Positions 59,681 through 64,000 of a stretch of 64,000 nucleotides of DNA are shown here, piece after piece. Every line of letters starts with the position of its first letter. Within the stretch, counting starts at the first letter, position 1. The stretch covers positions 932,501-996,500 of the forward strand of contig WARS01000033.1 of the NCBI GenBank assembly GCA_008933995.1. Direction: 5' to 3'. The position numbers were made by a program, and so were the translations under genes. The notes below the pieces were generated by a model. The model saw only the letters and a program-made list of their open reading frames with translations, searched no databases and was not told the DNA's origin. The stretch comes from Datnioides undecimradiatus (Eukaryota > Chordata > Actinopteri > Lobotiformes > Datnioididae).

Positions 59681-61195
59681 AGCTGATTTAGGTTTGGAGG
59701 AAATGAGTCATGATTTCTACTATCGTGGATTTTGAAAAGCACCTATAGGACGGTTTCTTGTATTTTGGGACCCCTGTGCAAAATGTCTGGGGCCCCACAT
59801 TCTGTGGAACTACAGTGGAGGGGTTGCAGACCCTCTAAGGTGAACCAGGGCCATGCACTGACACATTCAAATGAACCAATGTGGTGCGTTTTCACAGTGA
59901 AAGAGGCTTAACACCTAACACCTCCATAATTTGATTCTCACAAATTCAATTTAATCATTTCAAAGTGATCACAGCAACGCAAAGCTACAGAAAAAGATAA
60001 TAAATAGGAAACCATGACCAAGAAAACACTAATGCATGAATGCATATTTATAAGACAGATGCTGACATTTCCCTAAAATATTTATAATAAATATGAGGAA
60101 AACATATGCAAAGAATGAAATAAACACTAAACATAGAGTTATAGAGATTCTCGTGTTTGATGCTCAATAGTTTAATAGTAAGTTCCATGAGGGGAGCCCA
60201 TCTGTATCACAGGGTAATTATGACTTTGATTTGATTTGCTCACTCACAATTCACAACTCCCCTGTCAGCCCAGGGTCTGATTACTAGTGGGTTTGCTGCA
60301 ATATATATTTTCTTGAGCATACAGGTGCATTCACATGCTACTTTACTATCAAGAAAGACCATTTTAATTGTTCAAGAAAAAAAAACAGTAAGAAGAAAGA
60401 CTGTCTAGAATGGGAGCTCAGGGACCCCCTGGTGGCCCCTGGGGCCCCGCATGTAACTGCATACTCTGTAGAGTAAATAGATATAAGGACTGACAACAGT
60501 GACAAAATTCAAACACAGTCATGTGATAGGATTCAAAGTAAAAGTTATGGGATTGTAAAATCATGTGACTGTACGTACACTTATATGTTACAATTATGAT
60601 GTGATAAAACAAAATGTTTGCCAGATTAAGCTCTGGGGGTGAACATATGAGCCACAATATAAGGTTATGATACAGAATCTAGGAATATAAATACCTCAAA
60701 TGAATCTGAATGAATGAATGAATATTCCCAAAAATTAAATGACCCTTAGTAGACCTGAGAGACTTTGGGGAACAGTGGTGCATTGGTTAAAATAATAAGA
60801 TGTTAAGTAAGTCAACATTTTGAATTAATTTAGTATCTCATAAGTTTTACTCATCTACATTGTAAAACCATGGTAGTGTTCCTAACTTTACATTTGTGTT
60901 TGTTTCTTCTCTCTAACATCAGCTAAGTAGTTCTCTTATAATGATGAGATGCTTATAATTAGTAGACACTTAAGTCATGATTGAGAGATGAAGACAAGTA
61001 ATGAAAACATGTATCACTCCATAAAACGAACCTGGTTGTTCAGGTGATCTATTATAACTCTTGTATCTATAGCCGGATGTTCACCATTTGCTAACTTTGC
61101 CTGCTGTTGTGTACAGTGGAATGATCAGAGCTCTTCTGTGTGCCTGGTGCTGCTCACAGGTTAAAAGGTTGTGTGTATATATATATATATATATA
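59681..61195. other. frk-nt5dc1 intergenic sequence
   Basis: AT-rich and without coding evidence. Two short GGGGCCCC-containing patches (about 59765-59800 and 60420-60450) resemble each other and may belong to a dispersed repeat. An (AT)n run (about 61176-61195) abuts the TA insertion site of the decayed Tc1. Confidence 0.5.
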
Positions 61196-61369
61196 CTGAT
61201 CAAAAAATTCAAGGAACAAAATCCGAAAATCAAAGTGAAAAAATGATGCAGCAGGCTAGTGCATTTTGCTGAAATCTCATTGCAGCAACTAAAAATGCTA
61301 TTCAGTAGTTTGTATGCCCCCCACATGCTTGTATGCATGACTGACAACATCGGGCCATCCTCCTAAAGA

Positions 61370-62190
61370 GACGACGGATGGTGTCCTGGGCTATCTCCTC
61401 CTAGATCTGGACCAGGGCATCATTGAGCTCCTTGACAGTCTGAGGTGCAACCTGGTGGCGTCGGATGGACTGAAACATAATTTGAAACATTGGATTTAGG
61501 TCAGGCAAGCGTGGGAGCCAGTCAGTGGACCCACTACACCAGCATATGGTCTGACAGTGGGTCCAAGGATTTCATCCCAATACCAAATGACAGTCAGGGT
61601 GCTGTTGTCTAGGCTGTGGTCTGTGCGTCCCTCCATGGATATGTCTCCCCAGACCATCACTGATCCACCACACCGGTCATGCTAAACAATGTTACAGGCA
61701 GCATAACGTTCTCCATGGCTTCTCCAGACACTTTCACGTCTGTCACATGTGCTCAGGGTGAACCTGCTCTCATCTGTGAAAAGCAAAGGGTGCCAGTTGT
61801 GGACCTGCCAGTTCAGGTGTTCTATGGCAAATGCCAATCAAGCTCCAAGGTGCCAAGCAGTAAGCACAGGGCCCACTAGAGGACGTCGGGCTGTGCCCAC
61901 TAGAGGACGTCGGGCCCACTACAGGACGTCGGGCCCACTAGAGGACGTTGGGCCCTCAGGCCACCCTCATGAAGCCTGTTTCTGATTGTTTGGTCAGGGA
62001 CATTCACACCAGTGGCCTGCTGGAGGTCATTTTGTAGGGCTCTGGCAGTGCTCATCCTGTTCCTCCTTGCACAAAGGAGCCGATACCTGTCCTGCTGATG
62101 GGTTAAGGACCTTCTACGACCCTGTCCAGCTCTCCTAGAGTAACTGCCTGCCTGTCTCCTCCATGCTCTTGAGAATGCTTCACAAAACAT
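61370..62190 (-). pseudogene. Tc1-like transposase pseudogene
   Basis: The readable N-terminal block contains [37 protein letters not shown] and the usual basic residues of the second DNA-binding domain. Further 3' the frame is broken by a 19-bp tandem expansion (61872-61952). The first catalytic Asp survives in LFTDES. The stretch that should hold the second Asp (QDNARPH-type) is deleted. The motif LNPIE reads NPM, so the catalytic Glu is gone. It cannot encode an active enzyme. Confidence 0.82.
61872..61952 (+). repeat. 19-bp tandem repeat, 4 units, inside the decayed Tc1
   Basis: Units of CCCACTAGAGGACGTCGGG lie at 61872-61890, 61896-61914, 61915-61933 and 61934-61952. Five extra bases separate the first two. 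Units 3 and 4 differ from the first by one base each. The unit length is not a multiple of 3, so each addition shifts the transposase frame. Confidence 0.93.
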
Positions 62191-62599
62191 GCTTTTTTAA
62201 TGGCTCAATCCAGAGCACTATGCTGTGGCATCAGCTTATCCCAGCTGAGCACTTTCCTCATATGAGACAGACTGTCACTCATCTCACTCTGTTTCAGTCA
62301 ACTAAACTCTGTGCAGCGGGCCAACCACTACTTATTCAAAGTCCGTCTGCACTCACTCCTTCCTGCCACTAAATACAAAACCATACAAGTTGGCTTCTAG
62401 GGGGGAGGGTCAGATGTGTATTTGTGTATCAGACTTTCTATTAATTTTTTAAATTTTTTTGGAGCAGGTACAGTTTGACCTTGAACTGCTAGCTCACTGA
62501 TGAAACACATCAGAAAGGAAACATGACTGGAATTTGGCACAAAACCATAACAATAAAACTACAGGTGGGTGTGGTCTAAAATATAGTTTACATTTTGCA

Positions 62600-63010
62600 C
62601 AATGCGGACGCATAACTGAATGCGCGTTCCAAATTCATTTTGCGCACGTACAATGTGAGTTACGGTTTCGCTTCACACCCGGAAGTACTGCACGCTCCCG
62701 CACTCGCCTCTCTTCTGCCTTCTTCTGGCGCACAGGAGTTTAACTTCTGGCTGCGTGTGGGTAACTTACTGACGCTAACCGCACGGTGACAGTACCTTCG
62801 GGTTGGGAGAAACGTGCTTGGTGGATTGTTTTCGCGGTACAGTGAAGCGAAGAGTGAACAGCGCGTACGCAGACCGCAGGAACGTCCCCGCCGTCATACA
62901 GTGACATTGACACATCAGTCTGTTAGTGTCGCGCTGCCGTGCACGAGTTAATGTGTGGACAGTAACGTTCGGCTTCGGAGCGCTTTCCCCCGCAGTCCCT
63001 TTCAGCCACA
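62600..63010 (+). promoter_or_regulatory. nt5dc1: CpG-rich nt5dc1 promoter and 5'UTR
   Basis: The roughly 400 bp before the nt5dc1 ATG are visibly richer in CpG than the surrounding AT-rich sequence. An ETS/GABP-type CCGGAAGT lies at 62679-62686. Palindromic CpG-rich motifs such as GCGCGTACGC near 62861-62870 resemble NRF1 sites. No TATA box is evident. The transcription start cannot be fixed from sequence alone. Confidence 0.6.
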
Positions 63011-63103
63011 ATGAGCGGATACTTCAGCCTGTCGGACTGTGATGTTATCGGTTTCGACCTGGACCACACGCTCTGCCGCTACCATCTGAAGGAGACCTCC
63101 AGG
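63011..63103 (+). CDS. nt5dc1: NT5DC1 (5'-nucleotidase domain containing 1), first coding exon only
   Basis: Exon 1 of a HAD-superfamily cytosolic 5'-nucleotidase-like protein; no enzymatic activity is firmly established for the family. The exon encodes 31 residues starting MSGYFSLSDCDVIGFDLDHT. The IGFDLDHTLCRY stretch is the HAD motif I, with nucleophile D16 and acid D18. It matches the N-terminus of mammalian NT5DC1 closely. It ends in phase 0 at a GTGAGT donor (63104). The start ATG has A at -3. The rest of the gene lies beyond the window. It is divergently oriented to frk, with 3.67 kb between the two start codons. Confidence 0.93.
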
Positions 63104-64000
63104 GTGAGTGTGTGTGTGTGTGTGTGTGTAGCGCGTGCAGCTAGCTCCAATACATAATCATACGGTGGCCGTGACGCTTCGATCCGCAACACATCTGGAT
63201 TAAAAATAGCCCGTAGCCGCCACTGCGCTCCACGGTCACTCGTCGATTCTGTCTCGCCCGTACGAATACATTGTGCTGAAAACGCCTTTTTAGAGGTTGA
63301 ATGTGGAGATGTATGGAAGGTGATGCGATGCTCCTGATGCTGCAGTCACTCTGCGTGACTCACAGGTTGAACGTCGGCGGGGATGCTCATACGTGTTTTT
63401 GAATCCTCATCCAGGCCCAGAGGCAGCAGCGTCTGCTCACATCTGAACGCGTTTGCTGTTGCGATCACGATCATGGATTCTGTGACACTGAGCGACACAA
63501 CATATTAGACTGTTGAATCCCAGCCAATCATTAGGCTTTTCCAGGCCTCTGTCTTGTGCCATGGATGTCACATGTACAGTGTGTCCACTGATCCTGTCAG
63601 TGCAGTAGCCTAGGACAGGCAACCACTAAGTGGTTACCCAGTGAAGACAATGTCAGTTAACTACTGATAGGATTTCCCTTATTAGGTGGTTGACCTTTTG
63701 CAGGTGCACCCATGCAAATAATTCCTATTAAAACCCAGACCTAGGTAGAAGCAAAGACTTTGTTTCCTGAAATCATTTGATTAAGCTAGAGGCTGCACAA
63801 TACTAATTATTTCTAATATAAGCAATTGAGCAAATGACTGTAACTATAACGTAGCTCATGGTTTTGATTTTCCTGCCCATCCAGTCTCCTCTGTGTTGTT
63901 TCCATTAGGCTCAGGCACCTGAATTTCACTGGGAAAACTCAAATAAACCTGCTTTTCTCTACCAGCCAGCAACCAAAGGTCTGCATACTGACACAGATAG
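63104..64000 (+). other. nt5dc1: nt5dc1 intron 1 (5' part)
   Basis: The sequence begins with the GTGAGT donor, followed at once by a (TG)n run to 63129. No second exon with NT5DC1-like coding is visible before the window ends. Confidence 0.8.
63108..63129 (+). repeat. (GT)n run adjoining the nt5dc1 exon 1 donor
   Basis: The GTGAGT donor at 63104 runs directly into an uninterrupted GT dinucleotide tract. Confidence 0.93.

Larger units (their letters stand above)
61196..62468 (-). mobile_element. decayed Tc1-like transposon
   Basis: The left end starts at the TA at 61194-61195 with CTGATCAAAAAATTCAAGGAAC. The right end, read inward, starts CCTGCTCCAAAAAAATTTAA and is followed by TA at 62469-62470. 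These ends are imperfect inverted repeats of the teleost Tc1 type. The minus strand carries transposase pieces: an N-terminal part at 62190-61945, LFTDESRFTLS near 61786-61754, and PRLPDLNP near 61525-61495. The sequence 62175-62430 does not look like transposase and probably replaces the deleted 5' part. Confidence 0.82.

Overview
The window is vertebrate nuclear DNA, almost certainly from a teleost fish and probably a percomorph. It has compact GT-AG introns, Tc1-type transposons, LTR-retrotransposon solo LTRs, tRNA-derived SINE-like repeats and simple repeats. Two protein-coding genes are visible. One is a complete non-receptor tyrosine kinase, frk, in 8 coding exons on the minus strand (51557-59337). 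The other is the first coding exon of nt5dc1 on the plus strand (63011-63103). As far as I know, mammals have the same head-to-head FRK/NT5DC1 arrangement on human chromosome 6q22, which supports both names.

Layout. Positions 1 to about 51.5 kb hold no gene I can recognise; only short, unconvincing open frames and repeats occur there. From established knowledge of human synteny, this side would face the large desert between FRK and HS3ST5. The interval holds three solo LTRs of one family, each bounded by a perfect 5-bp target-site duplication (7328-7794, 15762-16202, 35684-36087). It also holds one or two diverged relatives (32319-32629, about 1850-2195), two SINE-like copies (30563-30805, 47630-47806), and a Tc1/mariner element with perfect 28-bp terminal inverted repeats but a broken transposase (32817-34031). 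An AT-rich minisatellite of about 40-45 bp period lies at 44520-44880. Positions 51.5-59.4 kb are frk. Positions 59.4-63.0 kb are the frk-nt5dc1 intergenic region, which holds a second, badly decayed Tc1-like element (61196-62468) and the GC-rich nt5dc1 promoter. The window ends inside nt5dc1 intron 1.

frk was rebuilt from the genomic sequence. All seven introns are GT-AG and the phases are consistent. The coding sequence is 1578 nt, giving a 525-residue protein with SH3, SH2 and tyrosine-kinase domains, every catalytic motif, an activation-loop tyrosine and a C-terminal tail tyrosine. I see no operon, CRISPR, phage or bacterial-type system, and no evidence of a novel multi-gene system. The main unreported-type observations concern the transposable elements, the frk protein details and a long open frame antisense to the frk 3' end.
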